61,248 bases of DNA from Siphonobacter sp. BAB-5405 (GTDB lineage Bacteria > Bacteroidota > Bacteroidia > Cytophagales > Spirosomataceae), in contig NZ_NJAG01000030.1 in the NCBI RefSeq assembly GCF_002872335.1, forward strand, positions 234 to 61,481. Reading direction: 5' to 3'. Positions within the stretch are counted from its first letter, which is position 1, and every line of letters starts with the position of its first letter. This document shows, piece after piece, positions 53,612 through 61,217 of this stretch. The notes under the pieces were generated by a model. It was not told where the DNA came from and searched no databases. It worked only from the letters and a program-made list of their open reading frames with translations. The position numbers and the translations under genes are program-made.

Positions 53612-53620
53612 GCCTGTTCA
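53612..53620 (-). promoter_or_regulatory. Antiterminator arm of the his attenuator
   Basis: TGAACAGGC (minus strand, 53620-53612) overlaps the leader stop codon. It can pair with GCCTG-A-TTCA (53559-53550), 9 bp with one bulged A, and this takes the 5' arm of the terminator. A ribosome at the stop codon would cover it, while one stalled on the His codons would leave it free. Confidence 0.75.
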
Positions 53621-53665
53621 GCGGAGCCATACATGGGAATGATGATGAAATACGGTGCAATTCAT
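53618..53665 (-). CDS. His operon leader peptide
   Basis: The 15-residue frame reads MNCTVFHHHSHVWLR, with four His (codons 7, 8, 9 and 11), all CAT. The His run together with the following terminator/antiterminator is the classical plan of attenuation: a shortage of charged tRNA-His stalls the ribosome on the His codons and allows read-through into hisH-hisA-hisF-hisI-hisE. The start codon lies 5 bases after the -7 element, so the mRNA may begin at or next to the ATG. Function is inferred from sequence; no direct evidence is available. Confidence 0.85.
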   Translation of the reverse strand: MNCTVFHHHSHVWLR

Positions 53666-53669
53666 ACGG

Positions 53670-53677
53670 CAAAAGTA
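53670..53677 (-). promoter_or_regulatory. TAnnTTTG -7 element of the his leader
   Basis: The minus strand reads TACTTTTG, identical to the tRNA-Phe and RDD -7 elements. A TTTC at 53694-53691 stands in the -33 position with a 13-base spacer. The ATG of the leader peptide is at 53665, only 5 bases downstream. Confidence 0.65.
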
Positions 53678-53694
53678 GAAGAATTTTCCAGAAA

Positions 53695-53708
53695 TCGCAT
53701 TTCTGCGA
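53695..53708. repeat. Small palindrome next to the his promoter
   Basis: TCGCA (53695-53699) and TGCGA (53704-53708) are separated by TTTC. It overlaps the -33 region and may be a weak hairpin after the DUF72 gene or an operator. Confidence 0.3.
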
Positions 53709-53729
53709 AAGGGATACATCCGCTTTTCT

Positions 53730-54644
53730 TTAAAACAGACTCATCTGATCGACTTTCGGTAAAAACTTAGGTAGCTTCAGTGCCAAGCCCAGATGCGTAT
53801 TCAATTCCTGAATCCAGTAGTTGGACAACTCGGGAGCACACTCACTCTGTCCACAGTGAATGAACGCGTAGAGTTCCTCCAGACCCTCCTGCTGCCATTT
53901 TTTAAGGCGTTGAATCCATTCGTCGGTACGGGTATAATCCGTGAAATGCAGTTCATTGCCCACAAAACGGATCACAGCTTTGGGAACCGTCAGCGTCTGA
54001 TGCAGCACATCCCGGCGGCCCGACACATCGGTAATCACCGCCGCGTGCCCCGCCTCCCGCAGGATTTCACAGGTACGGGCCCAGATGCGGGGATTGGCAA
54101 ACCAGTCCGGATGCCGGAATTCCACGGCAATCGTCATTCCTTCCGGAATGAGTTTCAGGAATTCCACCAAGCCTTTGCCTTTTTGCGGCGTATAAGCCGG
54201 CCCCAGTTGCAGAAACGGAATGCCTAAATGATCGCCCAGTTTCAGTAACTGCCGACAGAAAAATTGCGTCGCGTCTTCTACACCAAGCAGTTCCTTTTCG
54301 TGACTGATGGCTTTGGGAAATTTGGGACAGTATTTGAAACCCGGCGTAGCCTCTTCCAGCCAACGCTCGATGGTTTCGTCGTTGGGCATCTGGTAATGGG
54401 TACCGTTGAGTTCGATGGTATTGAACTGCTGGGTGTAGTGAGCCAGTGCTTCTTTATCCTTCATGGCCGAAGGATAGATTTTGCCCAGCCAGCTTTTTTC
54501 CATCCAGACGGGGCAACCCACATACGCGGGCAAGGGATGAGCCACCGGCTGGCCCGACAATACCTGCATATTCAGGGGCGAGTCGGCGGGAAGCGTAAAA
54601 TTGATGGTATTGATTTGACCGGGTGAAACTTTACCAAAGTCCAT
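53730..54644 (-). CDS. DUF72 (YecE-like) protein
   Basis: The 304-residue protein has the DUF72 TIM-barrel-like fold: YVGCPVWMEKSWLGKIYPSA at the start, the conserved NTIELNGTHYQMP, the EFRHPDWFANP segment and the end motif HCGQSECAPELSNYW. Members of the family are widespread but have no proven activity. The length is within the normal range. The his promoter overlaps the region just behind its stop codon. It is preceded on the same strand by recX after 47 bases. Confidence 0.9.
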   Translation of the reverse strand: MDFGKVSPGQINTINFTLPADSPLNMQVLSGQPVAHPLPAYVGCPVWMEKSWLGKIYPSAMKDKEALAHYTQQFNTIELNGTHYQMPNDETIERWLEEATPGFKYCPKFPKAISHEKELLGVEDATQFFCRQLLKLGDHLGIPFLQLGPAYTPQKGKGLVEFLKLIPEGMTIAVEFRHPDWFANPRIWARTCEILREAGHAAVITDVSGRRDVLHQTLTVPKAVIRFVGNELHFTDYTRTDEWIQRLKKWQQEGLEELYAFIHCGQSECAPELSNYWIQELNTHLGLALKLPKFLPKVDQMSLF

Positions 54645-54691
54645 GATACGTGCAAATTAGGTGGCATCCGTGATGAAAAAGTCAGGCCACC

Positions 54692-55144
54692 TTAGTCCCA
54701 GTCCTCGCCCAGTACTTTCCAGACCAGGCCCGATTCGTAGCCTTTGCTCAGGGCGTACCGAACCAGTTTCTGTTTCCGTACCCGTGGGTCGGTATCTTTC
54801 AGGGAAGCGTCTTTCTTCGCCAGTAAGCTTTTCAACGAGTCGTGGTATTCCGTCTGGTCAATTTCTTCCAGAGCGTTTTTGCGGTCGGTTTCGCCGAGGC
54901 CTTTCCGCCGCATTTCCATTTCGATTTTGATTTTTCCCCAGTGGCGGGTTCTGAATTTTCCCCGGGAAAAACTTTTGGCAAAGCGTTCTTCGCTGAGGTA
55001 CCCGTCCTGAATTAATCGGGCCAGGATAGCTTCCGTATCTTCTTCGGATACATCCCAGGCGTTGAGTTTCTGACGGACTTCCTGCACCGTTCGTTCCTGG
55101 TAGGCACAAAACGAAGCGGCCTGTCGTAGGGCATCTGCATTCAT
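54692..55144 (-). CDS. recX: RecX-family regulator of RecA
   Basis: The 150-residue protein has the three-helix repeats of RecX (FCAYQERTVQEVRQKLNAWD, ILARLIQDGYLSEERFAKSF and the last repeat around VRYALSKGYESGLVWKVL). RecX binds RecA filaments in the cytoplasm and limits recombination and SOS induction. recA is not adjacent. A single ATG at 55144 begins the protein (MNADALRQAASF). Confidence 0.92.
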   Translation of the reverse strand: MNADALRQAASFCAYQERTVQEVRQKLNAWDVSEEDTEAILARLIQDGYLSEERFAKSFSRGKFRTRHWGKIKIEMEMRRKGLGETDRKNALEEIDQTEYHDSLKSLLAKKDASLKDTDPRVRKQKLVRYALSKGYESGLVWKVLGEDWD

Positions 55145-55236
55145 GGCAAAAAGGGCTTAATTCTTAAAATTACGAATTTTTTAGCGAATTTGGAAGGCTT
55201 CATTCCTTTCTTTCTCGGGAGAAAACAGGGAATGCT

Positions 55237-55244
55237 TACCTTTG
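55237..55244 (+). promoter_or_regulatory. TAnnTTTG -7 element of the MFS gene
   Basis: TACCTTTG matches the -7 consensus 42 bases before the ATG at 55287. No clear -33 element is proposed. Confidence 0.5.
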
Positions 55245-55286
55245 ATTTTCTTACACTAGTTTATTCTTCTTCCCCCCACTCTACCC

Positions 55287-56477
55287 ATGATTTTACAACT
55301 CTATCGATCCGCCTATAGCGGGCTTTCGCGATCTATATGGTTGCTGGCTCTGGTCATGTTTATCAATCGTTGTGGCACCATGGTCATTCCCTTTTTGGGC
55401 GTTTACCTGACGGAGTCGCTGCACCTGAGTATTGACCAGTCTGGCGTAATTATGGCTCTGTTTGGGGTTGGTTCCATTGGCGGCACCCTGCTCGGCGGAC
55501 GACTTACCGACCGCCTCGGAGCCTACCGGGTTATGTGGGTCTGCCTGGGACTGGGTGGCCTAATGTTCCTGGTAGTAGGCCAGCTTAAAACGTTCGAAAG
55601 CTTATGCCTGGGCACCTTTGTACTGGGACTGGTTGCCGAGGGGTTCCGTCCCGCCGTTACGGCCGCAGTAGCCTTGTACAGCACACCCGAAAACCGAACC
55701 CGTTCGTACTCGCTGAACCGCCTGGCCCTGAATCTGGGCTGGTCGGTAGGGCCAGCGGTAGGTGGCTGGCTGGCATCCATTGATTACTCGCTACTGTTTT
55801 GGGCGGACGGCTGCACCTGTCTGGCCGCGACGCTTCTGCTGGTACTAATTCTACCTCAATCTTCCGTTTCACATGAAAGTCAAACCGTTCAGCAATCCCG
55901 TCAGGATTCGGCCTATCGGGATACGCATTTCATGATTTTCATGGTTTTTGTTACTCTATTTGCCATCACTTTTTTTCAGTTGTTCTCAACGGTTCCGCTG
56001 TATTACAAGCAAGTGTATCACCTACCCGAAAATCAGATTGGTACATTGATGGCACTAAACGGGGTATTAATTGTAGCTGTCGAAATGGTGCTGGTACATC
56101 AACTGGAAAATCGTTTTGTCCATTTACGGCTCATGGCTATTGGGACGTTACTGGTCGGTATATCCTACCTCATTTTTAATGTATTCTTTGGCGTCATCTG
56201 GTTAGTACTAGCCATGATTCTGGCTACGCTGGCCGAAATGTTGGCCATGCCTTTTATGAACTCGTACGCCATTGCCCGTTCCAAACCGCATAATCGAGGA
56301 CAGTACACGGCAGCCTACACAGCCTCGTGGTCCATTGCTCAAATTTCAGCTCCTCTGCTCGGTACACAGTTTATCAGTCGCGTCGGCTTTGCATCGGCTT
56401 GGTGGTTAATGATCAGCTTTTCGATAGTAGCCACCATCGGTTTTTTAAGCCTTTCGTACCGTTCCGAAAAAAGTTGA
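55287..56477 (+). CDS. MFS transporter (multidrug-type)
   Basis: The 396-residue inner-membrane protein has about 12 helices. The MFS signature between helices 2 and 3 is present (LLGGRLTDRLGAYRVM), and helix 5 contains LNLGWSVGPAVGGWLA, a drug/proton antiporter-like motif. The protein resembles MdtH-type exporters in length and order. The substrate is unknown. It is monocistronic, with its own -7 element and terminator. Confidence 0.9.
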   Translation: MILQLYRSAYSGLSRSIWLLALVMFINRCGTMVIPFLGVYLTESLHLSIDQSGVIMALFGVGSIGGTLLGGRLTDRLGAYRVMWVCLGLGGLMFLVVGQLKTFESLCLGTFVLGLVAEGFRPAVTAAVALYSTPENRTRSYSLNRLALNLGWSVGPAVGGWLASIDYSLLFWADGCTCLAATLLLVLILPQSSVSHESQTVQQSRQDSAYRDTHFMIFMVFVTLFAITFFQLFSTVPLYYKQVYHLPENQIGTLMALNGVLIVAVEMVLVHQLENRFVHLRLMAIGTLLVGISYLIFNVFFGVIWLVLAMILATLAEMLAMPFMNSYAIARSKPHNRGQYTAAYTASWSIAQISAPLLGTQFISRVGFASAWWLMISFSIVATIGFLSLSYRSEKS

Positions 56478-56568
56478 AGTTTTCATAAAAAATTATGAGA
56501 TTATTTTTCAACCCTGAAACTTTCTGATAGGGTTCGCCGTTTTACCTACAATTGCGACTAAAACGTGT

Positions 56569-56602
56569 AAAAGACCCGACTACTCAATTAGCCGGGTCTT
56601 TT
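56569..56602. terminator. Bidirectional terminator
   Basis: AAAAGACCCG (56569-56578) pairs with CGGGTCTTTT (56593-56602). It lies between the MFS gene and the convergent DUF2383 gene. Confidence 0.88.
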
Positions 56603-56622
56603 GTTTTTCCTTCATTTGTAGC

Positions 56623-57093
56623 TTACAATTTCAGCTTTAGGTGACTCGCTTCATCCTGAGTCAGCGTCTTCAGTTTTTCAAGCGAGTGTTTTAGCTCGTC
56701 CCTATGATGGCTGATCAAGGCCTGCACCCGATCCTCCCCACTTTGGTTATTCTGCCACTCCTGTTGGTACTTCTCCAGATTTGCCTCTTCGGCACAGCAC
56801 AACGCATCCAGAATAGCCTTGGAATCATGACCGGACAGTTTCGAGCGGAAGTCAATCCATAAATTGTGTAAATCTCCGGAAAGGGTACTTTGCTCTTCCC
56901 ATTCCAGATTCAATTCCTGCGAGAGTGTTCGGATTTCTTCCATCATCTTTCTGCTTTCCCGTTCTCCATTACCAAACATCTCTTTCAAATGAGATTCGTT
57001 CGCTTCTTCCCGAGCGTTCTGGTACTGCTCATGGCGATCACTGCAGACTGCATACAGAAAATTTAATATTTGCCTTTGTTCACTTACATCCAT
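56623..57093 (-). CDS. DUF2383 (PA2169-family) four-helix-bundle protein
   Basis: The 156-residue cytoplasmic protein resembles the PA2169/DUF2383 family: a helical bundle with GDLHNLWIDFRSKLSGHDSK in the middle and the AILDALCCAEEANLEKYQQE helix. The family is ferritin-like and of unknown function, often found in stress-related clusters. No full set of iron ligands is apparent. It is divergent from the transglutaminase-like gene. Confidence 0.82.
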   Translation of the reverse strand: MDVSEQRQILNFLYAVCSDRHEQYQNAREEANESHLKEMFGNGERESRKMMEEIRTLSQELNLEWEEQSTLSGDLHNLWIDFRSKLSGHDSKAILDALCCAEEANLEKYQQEWQNNQSGEDRVQALISHHRDELKHSLEKLKTLTQDEASHLKLKL

Positions 57094-57292
57094 AGCGATT
57101 GCTCTTCGAAAGAGTGGTTTATTGCTGAGAAAGAAAGGTCCATCGTTGTATTACCTCGAAAACAACATCCGCTTGAAACCGAAAATGTAGTGCCACTTCC
57201 CTAGTCCAGAGAATCTGGCTTATCTTTCGAAAAGTTACCTGATCTGGACTACCTTTTTATTGACTTTTACCGCCCCTTACTACTTTATTCCC

Positions 57293-58102
57293 ATGCTTAT
57301 TCAAGCCAGTTGTCAGATTGAACTAGAAGCTATAGGACACGTTCCTGCCGTTTTCATGCTTCGCCCCCGCAGTGGAGCCAGCCAGTTTATTGTTAAAGAA
57401 GAATACATTGTAGATCCCCTGGTCCAGATCACTGAATACACGGATTCGTACGGAAATCTTTGTCAACGGCTAATGATCCCACCGGGTCCTTTCCGGCTGG
57501 AGTCACGTGTAACCGCTGATTGTGCCGATCAAATTGATGTCCATACGCAGGCAGACTGGGTACCGGTATCGAATGTACCCGATGAAGTCATGCAATTTTT
57601 GTTGCAGAGTCGCTATTGTGAAGCCGATAAGCTGGGTGGACTCGCCGCAGAAATCATTCAGGGCTATCCTTTGGGATACGCTCAGGTAGAGGCCATTCGA
57701 CAATGGATTTACAATAACATCCGGTACGAATACGGCGTGACAAATTCTTCTACGTCGGCGATGGACATCACGCTGAATCGCGTGGGCGTCTGTCGTGATT
57801 TTGCACACCTGGGCATTGCCTTATGTCGTAGTTGTAACATTCCGGCCCGTATGGTAGTAGGGTATCTGTATGAGCTTGATCCGATGGATCTACACGCCTG
57901 GTTTGAAGCCTACATTGGGGATCGCTGGTATACATTTGATCCGACCCAGCCACAACCCCGGGGGAACCGCATTGCCGTCGCTTATGGTCGCGATGCTGCT
58001 GACGTAGCCTTTGCTTCTTACTTTGGTGGCGTCAACTTCAAAAGTTTACACGTACAAGTAGAAGCTGCTCAACCGCTCCCTATTTCACCCAGCTTTTCAT
58101 AA
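57293..58102 (+). CDS. Transglutaminase-like cysteine protease-fold protein
   Basis: The 269-residue protein has an N-terminal beta domain (1-95) and a transglutaminase core with the triad Cys167 (GVCRDFAHLG), His201 (DLHAWFEAY) and Asp216 (TFDPTQP). Such bacterial proteins act as proteases, amidases or cross-linkers on peptides. There is no signal peptide, so it should be cytoplasmic. The frame opens at a TTG (57260); the ATG at 57293 is the probable start. Confidence 0.88.
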   Translation: MLIQASCQIELEAIGHVPAVFMLRPRSGASQFIVKEEYIVDPLVQITEYTDSYGNLCQRLMIPPGPFRLESRVTADCADQIDVHTQADWVPVSNVPDEVMQFLLQSRYCEADKLGGLAAEIIQGYPLGYAQVEAIRQWIYNNIRYEYGVTNSSTSAMDITLNRVGVCRDFAHLGIALCRSCNIPARMVVGYLYELDPMDLHAWFEAYIGDRWYTFDPTQPQPRGNRIAVAYGRDAADVAFASYFGGVNFKSLHVQVEAAQPLPISPSFS

Positions 58103-58307
58103 AGTTTGAGAACGAAAACTTTTCTTTAAGGGTATTTTTTTCTACATATTTTCTGCAATTGCTCTACATAAGTAATCGTCTTCGCTACTTACTGTTGTAT
58201 TACGCCAAGCCATTGGTGTGAAAAGAAGTGGTTTTAAAACTTAGGTACATTTCTTTGATTATTAGCTTGTCTTTAGTTACGTCTCAATACTTAAACAAAA
58301 ACAAATT

Positions 58308-58799
58308 ATGAAAAAACAAGCTATGTACTGGTTGGGGATGGGCCTGCTGAGTTGCTCACTTTTAATCAATTGTACTGCAAAGGATAAACATCAGGCTGCT
58401 GAAGATGCCCAGGAAGCTCAGGATAAGGTAGAGCGTGCAACCGACCGAGCGGCAGACAAGACCAAAAAAGCTTTCGACGATGTAGCTACGGATGTTAAAG
58501 ACGCGGGTCAGGAAACGAAAGAAGACTGGCAACGCGAGCGTTCGGAATTATCCGTGAAAGTAGAAGACCAGAAACTAGCCTTGCAGAAAGAGATTGACCG
58601 GGTAGATGGTAAAATTAAAGTAGCGAAAGACAAAGAAAAGATTCGTTGGCAAGAGCGGAAAGCGAAGCTGGAAGTAAAACGTGATGAACTGGACGCATCC
58701 CTGAAAAAGATTCAAAACAACGCTAAAGAAGACTGGAAAGAATTCAAACGGGATCTTAATCGCAAGGTTGACGAAGCTCAAAAGAGTTTACAGGACTAA
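58308..58799 (+). CDS. Charged coiled-coil lipoprotein
   Basis: The 163-residue lipoprotein has a signal ending in a lipobox (SLLINC, Cys22), followed by a Lys/Glu/Asp-rich helical region that should form long coiled coils (AEDAQEAQDKVERATDRAAD, VDGKIKVAKDKEKIRWQERK). No named domain is recognised. It is similar in style to apolipoprotein-like stress proteins. It lies between the transglutaminase-like gene and the response regulator gene. Confidence 0.75.
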   Translation: MKKQAMYWLGMGLLSCSLLINCTAKDKHQAAEDAQEAQDKVERATDRAADKTKKAFDDVATDVKDAGQETKEDWQRERSELSVKVEDQKLALQKEIDRVDGKIKVAKDKEKIRWQERKAKLEVKRDELDASLKKIQNNAKEDWKEFKRDLNRKVDEAQKSLQD

Positions 58800-58960
58800 G
58801 TACAAATACCGTGTAGCCCGAAATCCCCCATATTCCTCAAGGTTCTGGACGTCTCCTTCCAGTCGGTTCCCTACTCTATACGTTAGAGGCAATTTGGATC
58901 AATCAGTCAAGTCTTCTCTGCTTTTTTAACAAATAATATATCTCCTGTAATTGCTAAAAC

Positions 58961-58998
58961 TAATAAGGCTCCGATCAGTAATGACCGGAGCCTTATTA
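58961..58998. terminator. Bidirectional terminator
   Basis: TAATAAGGCTCCG (58961-58973) pairs with CGGAGCCTTATTA (58986-58998), a perfect 13-bp stem with a 12-base loop. It separates the lipoprotein gene from the convergent response regulator gene. Confidence 0.85.
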
Positions 58999-59020
58999 AG
59001 GCAATAAATAAGTTTTTCCC

Positions 59021-59356
59021 CTAATCCAGAACTGACTCTACCAATCTGAAGCTCAAAGGTTTTTCTAAGAAAGCATCGGCACCGCTGGCGAGAGCTCTTT
59101 CACGTAGATTGCTCATCGCACTAATCATTACAATGCGGCTCTCCGGATACAATTGTCGCCAGCTGGGTAAGGCCTCAAGGCCAGTACCATCGGGTAAATT
59201 ATTATCAAGAAAAACAACGTCTGGATTGACATGGTGCAACTGCTCCAAGCCGTTGCGAAGATTATTAGCGTAGCTCACTTCTGCCTTTTTTCTACGAAGA
59301 AAACTTCCTAGCAGCATACATAAATCTTCTTCATCATCTACGATCAAAACCTTCAT
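59021..59356 (-). CDS. Single-domain response regulator
   Basis: The 111-residue protein is a lone receiver domain: acidic pair Asp7/Asp8 (VDDEED), phosphorylation site Asp51 (VVFLDNNLPDG) and Lys99 (FLEKPLS). It has no output domain, so it may work by protein contact or as a phosphate sink. No kinase is adjacent. The frame opens 12 codons earlier, but the ATG at 59356 gives the usual start (MKVLIVDDEED). Confidence 0.88.
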   Translation of the reverse strand: MKVLIVDDEEDLCMLLGSFLRRKKAEVSYANNLRNGLEQLHHVNPDVVFLDNNLPDGTGLEALPSWRQLYPESRIVMISAMSNLRERALASGADAFLEKPLSFRLVESVLD

Positions 59357-59464
59357 ATTGTCTCCGTATATACTCGGAAGATACGTGGGCATATCTTATA
59401 CAGTTTATAGCCAAGACTTAACAAGTCTATCATAATTCTTTATGTATGAACCAATTAAGTTAAA

Positions 59465-59500
59465 AAAAAGATTGGGCAAATCCGGTGGACTTGCCCAATG
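59465..59500 (-). terminator. Intrinsic terminator on the minus strand upstream of the response regulator
   Basis: On the minus strand ATTGGGCAA (59500-59492) pairs with TTGCCCAAT (59481-59473), and an inner 3-bp stem continues it. A run of eight T follows (about 59471-59464). No known minus-strand gene ends here; it could be the attenuator of the response regulator gene or the end of a small RNA. Confidence 0.75.
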
Positions 59501-59794
59501 CCGATCTTCCACCTAACCTAAAACACCTGTACGGTGCGGTATCCAGGGTAATAGTTTTTAAAATAATATACCAAAGCGTTTTTGAGAGTTTTTTTCCCCA
59601 CTTTGAGTCATCTGTTAATCTTTTCGAAAAAATGGATGATTTTTCATATTTCTTGATTTTCCCCGAAATTTTGATACCATTTGATAATTTATACTTAATA
59701 TCTATCAGTGTGCGAAAAAATCCCTCTTATTTTTGATTTGCTGGCACGGCTGTTTTTTCAATGTTCCCCGAATCAAAAGTTTCACTATTTAAAC

Positions 59795-59800
59795 AGGAGG
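59795..59800 (+). promoter_or_regulatory. Strong Shine-Dalgarno sequence of the YtxH gene
   Basis: AGGAGG stands 5 bases before the ATG at 59806 and decides the start. Such a perfect site is unusual in Bacteroidota and in this window. Confidence 0.7.
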
Positions 59801-59805
59801 ATGTC

Positions 59806-60120
59806 ATGTCTAATAATGGAAAAATCTTTTTAGGAATTGTTACTGCAGCTGCTGCTGGAGCAGTAATCGGTCTGTTGTTCGCTCCCGACAAAGGAGAGGA
59901 TACGCGTGGTAAGATGAAAAAGCAAGTGGGTGATCTGGCCGATGAAGTACTGAAAGCGATTCAGAAAGGTAAAATCTCTTTGGAAGATCTGAAGAGCCAG
60001 GCTGTATCGAAAGCCGGTGACTTAAAAGATAAAGCACGTTCAAAATTCGAAGACCTGCAGGATCAGGCTGACGAAGCCAAGCAAACTGCGAAGCAAAAAG
60101 TGAACGAGCAACTCGGTTAA
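59806..60120 (+). CDS. YtxH-domain protein
   Basis: The 104-residue protein starts with one hydrophobic helix (KIFLGIVTAAAAGAVIGLLF), followed by the YtxH motif APDKGEDTRGKM and a long amphipathic Lys/Asp/Ala helix region (about 35-104). YtxH proteins are associated with general stress in Firmicutes and occur in many bacteria; the molecular role is not known. The start is fixed by the perfect AGGAGG site. It is probably a membrane-anchored coiled protein and the first gene of a plus-strand set with the holin-3_6 and unknown genes. Confidence 0.88.
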   Translation: MSNNGKIFLGIVTAAAAGAVIGLLFAPDKGEDTRGKMKKQVGDLADEVLKAIQKGKISLEDLKSQAVSKAGDLKDKARSKFEDLQDQADEAKQTAKQKVNEQLG

Positions 60121-60272
60121 TTTTGATGACTGATTAGTCAAAGATTAGTCGATCATAAACGGGGGGCTCACGTTTGAGTTCCCCGTTTGTTATTAATTAC
60201 AGGTTAGCATCCTCCAACTGATGTAATTCTTTTGATTTAAATCTACTTTTTTATTCATCGCTCTCAACCCTT

Positions 60273-60644
60273 ATGGAATCAATAAAGGACCTTCGCGAAT
60301 CAGCCGAAGATTTGTTTGCACGTGTTACCGACTATATAGAGGCCCGCTGGAATATGGCGGTGCTACAAACGGCCGACAAAACGGCTGATATCGTCTCGTC
60401 CGTTGTTGCCGCTTTGATTGTTAGTGTATTTGGTGGACTCGTTTTACTGTTTGGCAGTATTGCCCTGGCCTGGTGGATTGGTGAATCGGTTGGTAGTGTG
60501 GCGGCAGGATTTGGCTACGTAGCTCTTGGTTATGCCTTACTGACTCTGATTTTATTCCTGATTCGTGATAAATTTATTAAGATCCCGCTCCTTAATACCT
60601 TCATCAAACGCTTCTACTACGAAAAAGACGCACCGAAAAAGTAG
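60273..60644 (+). CDS. Phage_holin_3_6 (DUF1469) membrane protein
   Basis: The 123-residue protein has an N-terminal amphipathic segment (DLRESAEDLFARVTDYIEAR) and two membrane helices, with a basic tail (KFIKIPLLNTFIKRFYYEK). It fits the holin superfamily III / DUF1469 group, whose chromosomal members are common next to YtxH genes and are not lysis proteins. The gap to the next gene is 24 bases. Confidence 0.85.
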   Translation: MESIKDLRESAEDLFARVTDYIEARWNMAVLQTADKTADIVSSVVAALIVSVFGGLVLLFGSIALAWWIGESVGSVAAGFGYVALGYALLTLILFLIRDKFIKIPLLNTFIKRFYYEKDAPKK

Positions 60645-60668
60645 TCTTTACTTTCGACTTATTTGATC

Positions 60669-61217
60669 ATGACCATGAACAATAGAATAGAAAACTTATC
60701 CGATTTACAGGCTGAACGAGCCCGTTTGAAAAATCAGATTGAAACGTCAAGGGTAGGAATCCGGCGGCAGTTTGATGACATCAAAGAAGATATAAATCCC
60801 GCCCGGCAGATTGTTCAGACTTTTACTCATTTGATGAGTAAGCCCAAAAATAACGCCCTGCAAATGGGGGTGGTACGAGGCATCGACATGGCGATCTCCT
60901 ACTCGCCCATTGGTCGAATGGCTTGGCCTTTGCGGTTCATCATTCGTTTTCTTCTGAAACGGGCTACGGCTAATTACTTATCGTCCAATCAAAATCATTT
61001 GCTTCAGAAATCGCTAAACTGGGTAAAAGACGTATCTGACGACGACCCACAACCGAAGCTGATTCATATTACGGATGTGAAGCCGAAGAAAAACTGGAAG
61101 GAAAAATTCTTCCGCTGGTTGAAAGACGCTACTGCCGAAGATGATATTCCGAGAGCTCATGTCGTAGAGTCGTTACCCCTGGTGCAACCGGAACGACCCA
61201 TTCGAACACCTCTATAA
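60669..61217 (+). CDS. Unknown protein linked to YtxH and holin-3_6 genes
   Basis: The 182-residue protein begins with a helical segment (NNRIENLSDLQAERARLKNQ), then a moderately hydrophobic middle region (about 75-115, including GRMAWPLRFIIRFLLKRATA) that may touch the membrane, and a charged C-terminal part rich in Lys and Asp. No domain is recognised. An in-frame ATG at 60675 is also possible. The gene follows the holin-3_6 gene by 24 bases and probably belongs to the same operon. It ends 31 bases before the window edge. Confidence 0.7.
   Translation: MTMNNRIENLSDLQAERARLKNQIETSRVGIRRQFDDIKEDINPARQIVQTFTHLMSKPKNNALQMGVVRGIDMAISYSPIGRMAWPLRFIIRFLLKRATANYLSSNQNHLLQKSLNWVKDVSDDDPQPKLIHITDVKPKKNWKEKFFRWLKDATAEDDIPRAHVVESLPLVQPERPIRTPL

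Larger units (their letters stand above)
59357..59805. other. AT-rich intergenic region with minus-strand terminator
   Basis: About 450 bases separate the response regulator (minus) from the YtxH gene (plus). The region is AT-rich and contains the terminator-like hairpin at 59465-59500. An 83-codon plus-strand frame at 59485-59736 has no features and is not called. A small RNA or a leader for the response regulator may be encoded on the minus strand. Confidence 0.5.

Noticed and set aside
59485-59736. 83-codon plus-strand frame in the AT-rich region
   Set aside because: Its start overlaps the minus-strand terminator hairpin, and the translation is a low-complexity Phe/Ile/Ser mixture typical of AT-rich noncoding DNA.
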